This document shows, one piece after another, positions 1 to 8,523 of a stretch of DNA of 64,000 nucleotides (position 1 is the first letter of the stretch; the number at the start of each line of letters is the position of its first letter). A program made the position numbers and the translations under genes. Under the pieces are notes generated by a model. That model searched no databases and had not been told where the DNA came from. It worked only from the letters and a program-made list of their open reading frames with translations. The stretch is from Acerihabitans sp015654925 (GTDB lineage: Bacteria > Pseudomonadota > Gammaproteobacteria > Enterobacterales > Enterobacteriaceae): positions 2,170,001 through 2,234,000 of the forward strand of contig NZ_CP178732.1 in assembly GCF_047324175.1 (NCBI RefSeq), given 5' to 3'.

Positions 1-505
1 ACGATTTTGGCATCGATGCAAGTGCTGGTAAAGATCAGATAATAGTCAAACGCACAGCGCACGTTTCGCCTGGTTTTTCTCATGACATCTGGATTTTCAT
101 GGGAAAAACAGGGCATCAAAACCTATAATATATCCGTTTTAATATGAAGAAATTGATTCGTCAATTGATTGTTATGGTTATTTTTCTTTCGTCAGGTAGC
201 GCGTGTGAATTTCTTTTGCCACGAATCGACTATTTATTATTGCCGGAATCCGCATAATCAGCCAACGTCATTAGCGGATTCAATGATGTTTTTCATTAAA
301 GGCTTTACGGTTTTCATATGTTAATAATGCCAGGCAGCGTTGGCGCAGCGCCATAAAAACGAGATACGTCATGCTGTCGAACGCGTGGGGGCGGGGGCAG
401 GTTGACCGACAGCTCTTCAAGGATGGTGCCGGGGGACGCGCTCATTACGGTAATCCGATTGCCGAAAAAAAATCGCTTCGTAGATATCGTGGGTGACGAA
501 CGGCA

Positions 506-513
506 CGGTGGCC
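506..513. repeat. IS target-site duplication, left copy
   Basis: CGGTGGCC directly abuts the IS left inverted repeat and is repeated at the right edge of the element. Confidence 0.9.
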
Positions 514-570
514 GGGAGTGTTAGAAATTCTGTGTCATTCCAGTAAAATACCGACAAAAAGGAATGATAC

Positions 571-1773
571 ATGTCCCAGCCCTTCGATTTTGATAAAGCC
601 CTGAAAGCACTTCAGGATGGCCAAGCCCTAACGGGAAAAGATGGAATATTAACTCCATTAATCAAACAGTTAACGGAAGCAGCGCTGGCTGCTGAGCTGG
701 ATTCTCATCTCGCTCAGGATATTGCCGCTAACCGTAAAAACGGTTCGACCAAAAAGACAGTTAAATCGCCAACCGGTGCTTTTGAACTCGCCACTCCCCG
801 CGACCGTAACGGCTCTTTTGAACCTCAACTGGTGAAGAAGCATCAGACCACGCTGTCCGATGAGATCGAACGCAAGATCATCCGCATGTTCGCACTCGGC
901 ATGAGCTACAAAGATATCAGCCAGGAAATCGAAGATTTATACGCTTTTAGCGTATCCAGCGCCACGATTAGTGCTGTCACCGATAAAGTTATTCCTGAGT
1001 TAAAACAATGGCAACAGCGCCCACTGGAGGCGGTATACCCCTTCGTCTGGCTGGATGCGATCCACTATAAAATCCGCGAAGACGGACGTTATCAAAGCAA
1101 AGCGGTTTACACGGTTCTCGCGCTGAATCTGGAAGGCAAAAAAGAGATCCTGGGCCTGTATCTGTCTGAAAATGAAGGCGCTAATTTCTGGCTATCGGTG
1201 CTGACCGATCTGCAAAACCGTGGCGTGGACGATATTCTGATTGCCTGTGTGGATGGCCTGACGGGGTTCCCGGAAGCGATAAACAGCATTTACCCGGATA
1301 CCGAAGTCCAGCTCTGCGTTATCCATCAGATCCGTAACTCGATAAAATACGTCGCATCAAAACATCATAAGGCGTTTATGGCTGACCTGAAGCCGGTGTA
1401 TCGGGCGGTATCAAAGGAGGCGGCAGAAACGGCGCTGGATGAGCTGGAGGCGAAATGGGGTCAGCAGTACCCGGTGGTGCTCCAGTCGTGGCGAAGGAAA
1501 TGGGATAATCTGTCGCATTACTTCCGGTATCCGGCGACGATCCGCAAGGTGATATACACGACAAACGCAATTGAATCGGTGCACCGTCAGTTCAGAAAGC
1601 TGACGAAAACCAAAGGCGCATTCCCTAATGAAAACAGTCTGTTGAAGTTGCTTTATTTGGGGTTAATGAACGCACAGGAAAAATGGACAATGCCGATACA
1701 GAGCTGGAATTTGACATTGTCCCAGTTGGCGATTTATTTTGAGGGTCGCCTCGATAAAGTGATTACGTTGTAG
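571..1773 (+). CDS. IS256-family (mutator-type) transposase
   Basis: This 400-residue protein is the usual length for an IS256/Mutator transposase with a DDE catalytic core. The mid-region WLDAIHYKIREDG supplies the first acidic residue, DILIACVDGLTGFPEAI the second, and TNAIESVHRQFRK the terminal catalytic-glutamate region. CVIHQIRNSIKYV is the family CxxH-type motif. The ORF is intact and begins 34 bp inside the left inverted repeat with GGAATG just upstream. Its TAG stop lies inside the right terminal sequence, so the tandem end duplication carries a second copy of the stop. All visible parts needed for transposition appear present. Confidence 0.95.
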   Translation: MSQPFDFDKALKALQDGQALTGKDGILTPLIKQLTEAALAAELDSHLAQDIAANRKNGSTKKTVKSPTGAFELATPRDRNGSFEPQLVKKHQTTLSDEIERKIIRMFALGMSYKDISQEIEDLYAFSVSSATISAVTDKVIPELKQWQQRPLEAVYPFVWLDAIHYKIREDGRYQSKAVYTVLALNLEGKKEILGLYLSENEGANFWLSVLTDLQNRGVDDILIACVDGLTGFPEAINSIYPDTEVQLCVIHQIRNSIKYVASKHHKAFMADLKPVYRAVSKEAAETALDELEAKWGQQYPVVLQSWRRKWDNLSHYFRYPATIRKVIYTTNAIESVHRQFRKLTKTKGAFPNENSLLKLLYLGLMNAQEKWTMPIQSWNLTLSQLAIYFEGRLDKVITL

Positions 1774-1852
1774 TGATTTTTTAACGTGACACAGAATTAT
1801 GAATGCTCCCTGTAGTGATTTTTTAACGTGACACAGAATTATGAATGCTCCC
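1769..1852. repeat. 42-bp perfect tandem duplication of the IS right end
   Basis: Positions 1769-1810 and 1811-1852 are identical over 42 bp. Each unit carries the transposase stop, a spacer and the right terminal inverted repeat ending GCTCCC. Confidence 0.95.
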
Positions 1853-1860
1853 CGGTGGCC
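1853..1860. repeat. IS target-site duplication, right copy
   Basis: CGGTGGCC is identical to 506-513 and starts immediately after the outer right inverted repeat. Confidence 0.9.
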
Positions 1861-2044
1861 TGTACTCTCCTGACATATATTCAGCAGATTTCCTGCATCA
1901 GGACTCTCGTTTGTGCATCCAGGGCACCAAAAGGTTCATCCATATTCATCCCAACAAGGCGGCGGGATAGCTGTGGGCGAATTTGGACAACCCGATCCTG
2001 GCGAGAAATTTGTCCTCGACGGCCAGCTGATTAATACCCACGTA

Positions 2045-2225
2045 TGATTTTATCCCAGTCCGCTCAGGTCCAGGGCATTCGCTGCGGGCTGCCAGGTATT
2101 GCCATAATCCTCTCCCAGGGTCATCTCGATGCTTGGCGTCTGTGATGCCAGCGCATCATAAACCGTCCGATAATTGCGGGCGGCTATTTCCTCAATGGTG
2201 CTCACCTTGACTGGGGAGGAGCCTT
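2045..2225 (-). pseudogene. Possible TonB-dependent receptor plug-domain relic
   Basis: The minus strand reads VSTIEEIAARNYRTVYDAL, then PSIEMTLGEDYGN, then DLSGLG and a stop. This resembles the plug domain of TonB-dependent outer-membrane receptors, in which an 'EEI..R.Y..V.DAL' helix precedes a GV.VT-type strand and a RGLG box. Nothing of the barrel is present: the frame stops and runs into the ABC-ATPase relic. It may be a deletion junction between two decayed transport genes. The identification rests on short motifs only. Confidence 0.35.
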
Positions 2226-2254
2226 CGGTCTGAGCTCGGGGAATGTCTATGGTG

Positions 2255-2686
2255 TTAACGCACTACCAGTACGGAGGTTTTAGCGTGACGGACTATAGCG
2301 GCGGCGTTAGATCCCAGCAAATAAGTTGACATACTGGGGCGCCGGGATCCGATAATAATGAGCTCAGCATTAATTTCATCAGCCTCTTTTAATATTTCAT
2401 CATAAATAGCGCCTTGGCGTACGTTAGATGTGAGCCTGTCCGCGGGCAGAGTCAATGATTTCGCATAGATATCCAACTGCTGTTTAATATCTTCCGTCAC
2501 TGTATCCTCGTACTGCAGTGTCAATGCACTGAAGTGGCTTAAAAAGTAGTCCGGCATCGTGGATATCACATACAGAAGACGCAGACTGGCCTGCGATTTT
2601 TCCATCAGGTAGGCCGCCTCTTTTAACGCGTTCACTGTTAGCTCATGTTCACTGATATCAACAGGTAATAAAATTGACTGATACAT
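2255..2686 (-). CDS. uspF: Universal stress protein, UspF type
   Basis: A 143-residue cytoplasmic UspA-fold protein. The N-terminus MYQSILLPVDISE carries the conserved Asp of the nucleotide site. The C-terminal GSRRPSMSTYLLGSNAAAIV closely follows E. coli UspF (SHRPDITTYLLGSNAAAVV), including the final SVLVVR strand. The second Gly of the canonical G-2x-G-9x-G(S/T) loop is absent, as in UspF itself. Length is normal. The start is supported by AGGAG 7 bp upstream of ATG. It is monocistronic, with relic DNA on one side and a long AT-rich leader on the other. Its role is inferred from the family: general stress resistance, adhesion or ATP binding. Confidence 0.9.
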   Translation of the reverse strand: MYQSILLPVDISEHELTVNALKEAAYLMEKSQASLRLLYVISTMPDYFLSHFSALTLQYEDTVTEDIKQQLDIYAKSLTLPADRLTSNVRQGAIYDEILKEADEINAELIIIGSRRPSMSTYLLGSNAAAIVRHAKTSVLVVR

Positions 2687-3356
2687 TATGTTCTCCTGAT
2701 ATGAATAAATGAGGAAGTTATCACTTTACTCCCTTCGGATAAAAAATTGCAAAGACGGACTCCTGATGCAGCAGTGAGCTTCATGTTAAACGGAGCTTCA
2801 ATACAATGGAGTTGCCCCTGCCAAAACACCATGACTTAGCTTAATAGTCGATCAGCATCGACAGATAGTGCTTCAGTGACCGTGATCATTCGAATCCATC
2901 AATTAATTCGAATAATTACTTTATGTCCATAATTAATTTTAACGCTGCGTAAGGTGTATAGATATATCTCCTATATTTGCATCAACTTATTGAGCTCAAT
3001 TTTTACTCCACTTCATCGCTCATCATTTGCGATCCAGTTGGCGAAACATCTCGAACAAAGCTGCGCTTCGGTGGGCACGAATTCTCAAGTTTCAAATGCA
3101 CTTGACAAGCCTCGGCGCCTGAATCTGAGCGGCTACCCGGTGATGCTGACGCACCTGCAATGCTGCTGCTGCGTCTGGACGCTGCCCGAAACCTATGCCG
3201 ACTTGGGTGAGAATAACCAAATGCTGTTGGCACCGTCGCACGACGACAAGGCGTGAGCAACGGAAACGAGCCGGCTTTCGCGCGGAATACGCGGCGGACA
3301 GCCCGAATTTTTAGGTTTAAAGCACGAGAAATTATCTTGCGGTGGTGATATTGCCG
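2687..3356. other. 670-bp intergenic region, no supported gene
   Basis: This is the AT-rich leader upstream of uspF, then a stretch near 3040-3260 that is open on both strands but encodes nothing I recognise. Cysteine- and serine-rich composition, no ribosome binding site and mutual overlap of the two frames argue against either. A short repeated palindrome ATTCGAAT occurs twice near 2887-2915. Confidence 0.5.
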
Positions 3357-4736
3357 TTATCGATATTGCCCGATTTCAGCTTTATAGTGTTCACTATAAC
3401 CCTCCTGATCCCAGATTTTAATAGCATATTTCTTCCACTCCTGCGCCAGTTCATCCAGTTCATGACTAAATTTGAAATAGCTGTCGCTACCCTCATGCTG
3501 TGGTTTGGCTCCGTGCTTCAGAATGTGTTCCCGGAATTTTCCCGGGTTATCAATAATTGGGCACGGCTGCATCAGGTTGGTGTTAAACGGGATTTGCTGC
3601 TTGAACCCTTCGAAGAACGGCGAATGCAGCACGTCTATCACACTCTTCTCCCGAATATTATCCACTGCGTACTGCTGGAACACGCAGGGTTCGACGCCAC
3701 CTTTGGCGTTGATATGCAAATAATTGGCGCCGCCCGACATACAGCCATTCACCAGGAAACCGTGGTTCCAGAAGTCGGCAATGAAAGCGAACTGACCGGA
3801 CAGTCGCAGCTGTTCAATCTTATGGAATCGCTCGTAACGCTGCTGCGGTGTCGGCACCAGATCGAAGGTGGCGTCGCGTCCGATGGGCATATACTGGAAT
3901 ACCCACACGTATTCCACACCCAGTTCGCTGATGAAGCGCCAGTAGTCGTCATTCATCAGTTGATCGTGGTTTTTACGCGTAGCCATTATAGAAGCGCCGC
4001 ACATCAGACCCTCGTCATGCAGACGATGGTAGGATTCGACGATTTTTTTGAACACCCCCTCGCCGCGCCGCCAGTCGGTCATCTCCTCCCAGCCTTCAAT
4101 GGAAATAGTGGTTGCGACGTTGCCTAGTTTGGCCAGTTTTTTGACCCGCGACTCCGTCAACAGCGTGCCATTGGTGTACACCATGAAATAGCAGTCGTTG
4201 AATTTTTCAAAGATCCGCATGATAGAGGGATAAACGAAGGGTTCCCCGCCGGTGAGGGTAAAGAAGCGGACCCCCAAATCATAGAATTGTTGAAGAATAT
4301 CTATCATTTCGCTTTCTTCGAAATGATAGCGGTCACCGTACAGGGCGGAGTAGCAGCCCTTACAGCGCAGATTGCAGGCATAGGTAGGAGAAATCAACAC
4401 TAAAAATGGGATGTGTGTGGAATAGTGCTTTCCTTGTTGGTCGCGAATGTTCGCGCCGTAGAGCATATGGTTGAACAACAGGTTTTTGATTAACTTAGCG
4501 CGGGCATGTTTGTTCAATCCTCGTAGCGCCCTGATCCAACTGCTTAGCATCGGATCCCGATCATGACAAAGTTTGGCGAGGGCCAGTAAATCGTCTTTAT
4601 TGGAGCCGGCAAATTTGGCGCCGACGGAGAAAATTCTTTCAAAGCTATTTTCATCAACCTTATTAATCAAGGTTGAGACAACCGGTGACATGGATGTGAT
4701 GATGAAATTATTCATCTTATCGCCTAACCTTTCCAT
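3357..4736 (-). CDS. Radical SAM protein with SPASM-like C-terminal cysteines
   Basis: Residue numbers count from the upstream GTG at 4748. C125-x3-C129-x2-C132 in PTYACNLRCKGCYS is the [4Fe-4S]/SAM cluster site, and TLTGGEP (165-170) is the SAM-binding GGE motif. A C-terminal part holds C336, C355 (GGVEPC) and C396 (QPCP), suggesting an auxiliary cluster as in SPASM or twitch-type maturases. About 110 residues precede the radical core. The ATG at 4736 is preferred over the GTG because GAGGGG lies upstream of it. No precursor peptide, transporter or partner enzyme is adjacent, so the substrate cannot be inferred. Divergent from the AraC gene at 5055. Confidence 0.85.
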   Translation of the reverse strand: MERLGDKMNNFIITSMSPVVSTLINKVDENSFERIFSVGAKFAGSNKDDLLALAKLCHDRDPMLSSWIRALRGLNKHARAKLIKNLLFNHMLYGANIRDQQGKHYSTHIPFLVLISPTYACNLRCKGCYSALYGDRYHFEESEMIDILQQFYDLGVRFFTLTGGEPFVYPSIMRIFEKFNDCYFMVYTNGTLLTESRVKKLAKLGNVATTISIEGWEEMTDWRRGEGVFKKIVESYHRLHDEGLMCGASIMATRKNHDQLMNDDYWRFISELGVEYVWVFQYMPIGRDATFDLVPTPQQRYERFHKIEQLRLSGQFAFIADFWNHGFLVNGCMSGGANYLHINAKGGVEPCVFQQYAVDNIREKSVIDVLHSPFFEGFKQQIPFNTNLMQPCPIIDNPGKFREHILKHGAKPQHEGSDSYFKFSHELDELAQEWKKYAIKIWDQEGYSEHYKAEIGQYR

Positions 4737-4804
4737 ATATTTACTCACCCCTCAAATAAAATAATGACACATGCAATTGATAAACACATCGATTGCATAT
4801 AAAT

Positions 4805-4863
4805 GACGCTTCATAGAGAGATTGATATTCACCTAATAAAGACAATAAGCGTCTCAATCTCTC
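4805..4863. repeat. Interleaved inverted repeats in divergent intergenic region
   Basis: GACGCTT (4805-4811) pairs with AAGCGTC (4847-4853), and GAGAGATTGA (4816-4825) pairs with TCAATCTCTC (4854-4863). The arms run A-B-A'-B', a crossed, pseudoknot-like order rather than nested. The region lies about 70-130 bp upstream of the radical SAM gene and 190-250 bp upstream of the AraC gene. Both a regulatory site and a leader RNA structure are possible. Confidence 0.5.
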
Positions 4864-5054
4864 GTGGAAATAAAATCTATTAAGGTTGTTAATAAGGCGT
4901 TATCTCTTTGTGGTATAACGGAGTATCATTAATCTTTTCCCCATTCAAGTATCCTTGTTATGATTAAAAAGAATGTTCATCTATCGATGGAAATTGAGAA
5001 CTCTTTATGATCAGGCAAACCGAATAGCCCTGTGTTATTATCAAAGAATGATTC

Positions 5055-5879
5055 ATGTCGAATAACGGTCATACTATGTTGCAGATTTCTCGAACCCCAC
5101 TTCACGAAGATGCGACAAATCAACTTGTTGCGGTGCCTGAACGTTTGTCGCTGCCGCGCCCGGTCTATTTTCGAACCTGTCTGTTGCAAAAAGGGACGTT
5201 CATCCGTCAGCATCAGCACCCGTTCATCGAATTCCTGTATTCGCGCGAAGGTGGTATGCGGGTGGAAATTGAAAGCAAGACGCTGATTGTGCCGGTGTTC
5301 TATGGCGTGTGGATCCCGGAAAACATGCCGCATCGGCTGCTGACCACCGGCGATGTCCAGCTGGAAAGCTTGTATATCAAGCCCGATTTCGTGGCGGTCA
5401 ACCACAACAATTGCCGGGTGGTGGTAATCAGCGATTTCATTCGCGAATTCATTCACCATGCCACGGAAAGCGTGCCGGAACAGTATGACAGCGAAGGGCA
5501 CGACGGCATGCTGGTTAAAGTTTTGATCGCACAGTTGCAAAAGCTGCCGGATGCCGGTTTCTCGCTGTCGTGGCCGTCGTCTCCCACGCTGATGAGAGTG
5601 TGCCGGGAGATCCAGTCGACACCGGACGCCGCGCACGGCATTATTCAATGGGCCGCCAAAACCGGCATGTCTGTGCGGACTTTTTCGCGCCGTTTCAAAA
5701 AAGAGACCGGCGTAACTTTCGGCGAATGGAAAAAACACATGCGTCTGCTGGAATCCGTCGTCATGCTGAAGAATAACCGCAGCGTAACCCAGGTCGCACT
5801 CGACCTGGGGTATTCCAGCACAGCTGCTTTTACATTCGCCTTTGGGCAAATGTTCGGCGTATCGCCGACCCACTATTGA
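5055..5879 (+). CDS. AraC-family transcriptional regulator with N-terminal cupin
   Basis: A 274-residue protein. The N-terminal half has a cupin pocket (IRQHQHPFIEFLYSREG, then PENMPHRL). The C-terminal hundred residues form two AraC helix-turn-helix units: AAKTGMSVRTFSRRFKKE, then VALDLGYSSTAAFTFAFGQ with the diagnostic end FGVSPTHY. This architecture matches the NimR/YeaM-type regulators, which usually control a neighbouring exporter. Here the neighbours are a divergent radical SAM gene and, downstream, a small convergent gene, so the target is open. The ribosome binding site is weak; an internal ATG at 5076 is the alternative start. Confidence 0.88.
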   Translation: MSNNGHTMLQISRTPLHEDATNQLVAVPERLSLPRPVYFRTCLLQKGTFIRQHQHPFIEFLYSREGGMRVEIESKTLIVPVFYGVWIPENMPHRLLTTGDVQLESLYIKPDFVAVNHNNCRVVVISDFIREFIHHATESVPEQYDSEGHDGMLVKVLIAQLQKLPDAGFSLSWPSSPTLMRVCREIQSTPDAAHGIIQWAAKTGMSVRTFSRRFKKETGVTFGEWKKHMRLLESVVMLKNNRSVTQVALDLGYSSTAAFTFAFGQMFGVSPTHY

Positions 5880-5896
5880 ACGTCGTGCGCCGGTCG

Positions 5897-6256
5897 TCAT
5901 GAGCGGCGCTGCTTTTTGCGGCATTCGTCGACAAACGAACGGGATCGACCAGTCAGCGAACGCACCTGCACCGGGGTATATCCCTTGGCGAACAGCTCGA
6001 AGATACGCAAGCGGTCCCGCTCCAGCCGGGATTTTTTTTCCTCGATTTCTTCATGTTTTTTCCTGGCAGCGGCTTTCTGCATTTGGGCATCCCCAGCTTG
6101 CATTTCCGCTATCTGCCGCCAGGCGAGATCGCGCCGCGCTGCGCTGGCGTTCGGATGGGCGGCAATATCGCACCGTAATTGCATGGCCCGTCGGTGAAAA
6201 CCGGCGCGGGTTAGCGCTTGCGCCTGTTCGATTCCTGTAATTAATGTGCAAAACAT
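5897..6256 (-). CDS. Small HTH-like protein, possibly ANR-type regulator
   Basis: 119 residues, strongly basic and alanine-rich. The first 50 residues (IEQAQALTRAGFHRRAMQL, then AARRDLAWRQI) resemble the Ala/Trp pattern of small ANR-family regulators. The middle is a charged helix likely to form a coiled coil (KKHEEIEEKKSRLERDR). The end (FAKGYTPVQVRSLTGRSRSFVDECR) looks like a helix-turn-helix. The ribosome binding site is weak. It is convergent with the AraC gene, 17 bp from its stop. No target can be named. It could be a spurious ORF, but amino-acid composition and helical periodicity favour a real gene. Confidence 0.5.
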   Translation of the reverse strand: MFCTLITGIEQAQALTRAGFHRRAMQLRCDIAAHPNASAARRDLAWRQIAEMQAGDAQMQKAAARKKHEEIEEKKSRLERDRLRIFELFAKGYTPVQVRSLTGRSRSFVDECRKKQRRS

Positions 6257-6325
6257 CGTCGAATTCTCATCAATTAACCCACTGGTATTTTTCCCGGTGC
6301 TACCTTGGTGTCGCTCGGGAACAGG

Positions 6326-7018
6326 TCAGAATAAGGCCAACATCAACGGGAACAGCAAAGGCGCCATTAGCGAGGTGATGATCCCGCAGATAACCAGAGC
6401 CAGCGAACTGAACGCTCCCTCTACGTAATCCAGCTCGGCACAGCGGGCGGTGCCGAGCGCGTGCGATGCAGACCCTATCGCCATGCCGCGTGCCGCTCGG
6501 TTGTGGATACACATCGCGTCCATCAGTGTGTGCCCGAAGACGGCGCCGAGGATGCCGACGAAAATCACGCACACCGCGCTAATGGCGGGGATACCGCCAA
6601 TGCTGCCGCTGACCGCCATGGCGATCGGCGTGGTAACGGATTTCGGCATGATCGAGGCGGCAATGGCCGGCGTCGCGCCCAGCTTCAACGCCAACCAAGT
6701 GCCGGTGAGCATCGCCACGATACTGCCGAGGAAACAGATAGAGATAATTGATTTCCAACGCATCCTGATTTGGTGTAATTGTTCGTATAGCGGAAAGGCT
6801 AGCGCCACCACGGCAGGCTGCAGTAGGCTGTTCAGCACCTCGCTGCCCTTAAAGTAGCGCGGGTAGGGAATTCCGGTGAGGACGAGAAGCGCGATCAGCA
6901 CCACCATTGAAATCAGCAATGGATTGAACAACGGGTTGCGCAGACGTATCGCCAACTGACGAACCAGATAGAACACTCCCAACGTCAGTGGCAGAGACCA
7001 CCAGATGTCATGCAACAT
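6326..7018 (-). CDS. yohK: LrgB/CidB-family membrane protein YohK
   Basis: A 230-residue polytopic inner-membrane protein matching E. coli YohK along its length: NIWWSLPL-like start, YFKGSEVLN, LLQPAVVALAFPLYEQLHQ, ASIMPKSVTTPIAMAVSGS, ASHALGTARCAELDY. It is the LrgB half of a two-component holin/antiholin-like or carboxylate/cytidine-associated membrane system. AAGGAG sits 8 bp upstream of the ATG. It overlaps the end of yohJ by 11 bp, so translation is probably coupled. The cytidine deaminase gene cdd that follows yohJK in E. coli is absent. Confidence 0.95.
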   Translation of the reverse strand: MLHDIWWSLPLTLGVFYLVRQLAIRLRNPLFNPLLISMVVLIALLVLTGIPYPRYFKGSEVLNSLLQPAVVALAFPLYEQLHQIRMRWKSIISICFLGSIVAMLTGTWLALKLGATPAIAASIMPKSVTTPIAMAVSGSIGGIPAISAVCVIFVGILGAVFGHTLMDAMCIHNRAARGMAIGSASHALGTARCAELDYVEGAFSSLALVICGIITSLMAPLLFPLMLALF

Positions 7019-7460
7019 GGTTGACTCCTTTGTTTTTTTTAGGGTGATTGTTTTTCCGGAAATGATCGTTTCTCTTTAGGCGCCGTCGGATAACATTCTG
7101 TTTGTGCAAAATGTGCGAGCACCAGCTCACAGTAATAAGCACGATCAGCGTGCTGGCGGTACAAGAGATCACCACCGTGTCGAATTGTGCCCGCAGCAAA
7201 TCAAAATACTGCATGACGCCAACGCCGATCGGTACAAACAGCATGGCCATATGGTGGATCAATAAATGACAGCCGGGTTTGACCCAGTCGGCCGGGATGA
7301 TCTGCGATGACAATAGCGCGAACAGGATCAGCATGCCGAGAATGCTGCCTGGCAAAGCGATGGGAAGGAGCGCAGCGATGCCGATGCCAAGATACAGGCA
7401 GGCGTAAATCAACACACATGCCCGCGCCAAATGCCAAATGCTGATTATGTGAGCCCGCAT
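7008..7460 (-). CDS. yohJ: LrgA/CidA-family membrane protein YohJ
   Basis: Four predicted membrane segments, with LARACVLIYACLYLGIGIAALLP, PGSILGMLILFALL and MLFVPIGVGVMQYFDLL closely following E. coli YohJ. The frame stays open 39 codons further upstream, but homology begins at MRAHIISIW, so I place the start at 7460. It is the first gene of the yohJK pair and is probably co-transcribed with yohK. Expression control cannot be seen beyond an AT-rich upstream region. Confidence 0.9.
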   Translation of the reverse strand: MRAHIISIWHLARACVLIYACLYLGIGIAALLPIALPGSILGMLILFALLSSQIIPADWVKPGCHLLIHHMAMLFVPIGVGVMQYFDLLRAQFDTVVISCTASTLIVLITVSWCSHILHKQNVIRRRLKRNDHFRKNNHPKKNKGVNHVA

Positions 7461-7756
7461 GAAATTTTTCCAAACCATAAAAACAAATGACAGGTTATGG
7501 GGACGGCTGGCGGCATTCCCCGACGATTGTGCTGTTGGCCCTCGATTTCTGAATGACCAGGAATAATTATCAACCAATTTCTTTGACGCTTATTGTTAAA
7601 TAAAGACAACTTTTATCGAAAAGGAGACAAAGTGCATAAAATCAGGGCTTATACTTGATAGCCTATAACAGTAATTAATTTCATATGTTTGACGCTGTTA
7701 GCCATTAACACGTTATTTAAAATCATCCTTACACAGCCGTCCTGGTACGATAATTA

Positions 7757-8430
7757 ATGATGGAACCGTTGCTTTCATCTCCTACACTTCGTCAACTGAC
7801 ATTGTTAATGACCATCTTCGAGGCCTCTCCAGCAGCGGCGCTCTTGCCTGCACCGTATTATCTGAAAACGCATGGACAGCTTATGGCGGTGGGGGGCAAC
7901 GTGCTGGATTACGATCTGCTCTGGACCGAACCGGCTAAATCTCGTTTTCACTGGGCGTTGTTCGCCACGCTCCGTGCCGCAGATTTCCGTCATGTGCGCG
8001 TCAACCTTTTGGCCTTCGCCCCTATGGACACAACGGACAAACTGGACCCGAAGAACTGGATTGCCATGCTCGACAGCGTGGAACGTGAAGCCAGCGCTGC
8101 CTATCTTGATGTGATTCGGAACAAACATGACTTCCTTCCCTGTGGGGCTGATGCTGGCATGTGTCGCCGGACACTTCTTGCCTTCTGGGCTAGGTGGCGC
8201 CGCACTATCGTGCCGCACCGGCCGGCGTAATGTTCGAGATCCCCGATGAACCAAATCGCTCGCTCGATGCCGGGTACTGGAATGCCCTGCTCGCGGATGC
8301 GCTCGTCGTCATCCGCGCCAGTAATCCTACTCACACCGTCATCGTCGGGCCGGCAAGCTACAACAGCCTCAAGGCGCTACCGTGCATTTGCTTGCTATTG
8401 GATATTATGATTTTGTCCTTTGTACCTCCA
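7757..8430 (+). pseudogene. Glycoside hydrolase family 5 (cellulase-like), frameshifted
   Basis: The first frame (to about 8195) encodes ATLRAADFRHVRVNLLAF, then a TIM-barrel segment ending LLAFWARW. The second frame resumes at 8194 with APHYRAAPAGVMFEIPDEP, then WNALLADALVVIRASNP and VIVGPASYNSL. Together they follow a bacterial GH5 endoglucanase-like barrel in order. The acid/base Glu remains in the NEP box, but its Asn is Asp. The two frames differ by one shift near 8190-8195. Homology fades after 8400, so the nucleophile half of the barrel is missing. No signal peptide is evident. Likely a lost polysaccharide-degrading function. Confidence 0.75.
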
Positions 8431-8523
8431 AGACGACTACGCCTGGCATTGCGCGGGATGCCCTGGATTCATTCCGTGATACGGCCATCTCAAAAGTTTC
8501 GCTCGGTGGCCGTACCTGTTTGA

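Larger units (their letters stand above)
514..1852 (+). mobile_element. IS256-family insertion sequence, complete, with duplicated right end
   Basis: The left end (514-537) and the right end match as about 24-bp imperfect inverted repeats beginning GGGAG and sharing ATTCTGTGTCA. The element is flanked by the 8-bp direct repeat CGGTGGCC at 506-513 and 1853-1860, a length typical of the IS256 family. It holds one intact transposase. Its right end is present twice in tandem (1769-1810 and 1811-1852), and the outer copy abuts the target duplication exactly. Confidence 0.9.
310..2040 (-). pseudogene. NitT/TauT-type ABC transporter ATPase, decayed and split by IS256-family element
   Basis: On the minus strand the right flank of the IS encodes the Walker B/D-loop motif MDEPFGALDAQTR (about 1908-1943). 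The left flank encodes VTHDIYEAIFF (about 464-500) followed by NRITVMSASPG. These are in the order seen in TauB/SsuB/nitrate-type ATPases. Removing the IS and one copy of its 8-bp target duplication joins the two halves in frame as VQATVPFVTHDI. The signature region before Walker B is missing, there is a stop after LMQEIC, and an 8-base T tract (minus strand) near 465-472 coincides with a frame change. The gene was probably decaying apart from the IS. The substrate is unknown and the lower boundary is approximate. Confidence 0.7.

Noticed and set aside
2954..3260. Two overlapping open frames on opposite strands
   Set aside because: No ribosome binding site, cysteine/serine-rich composition and no family similarity on either strand; treated as non-coding.
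6226..6245. GTTCGATTCC resembling a tRNA T-arm
   Set aside because: No acceptor, anticodon or D-arm pairing around it; it lies in the small HTH-like gene.
7461..7577. N-terminal extension of YohJ
   Set aside because: The frame is open but homology to YohJ starts at MRAHIISIW, and the upstream part has no start signal.
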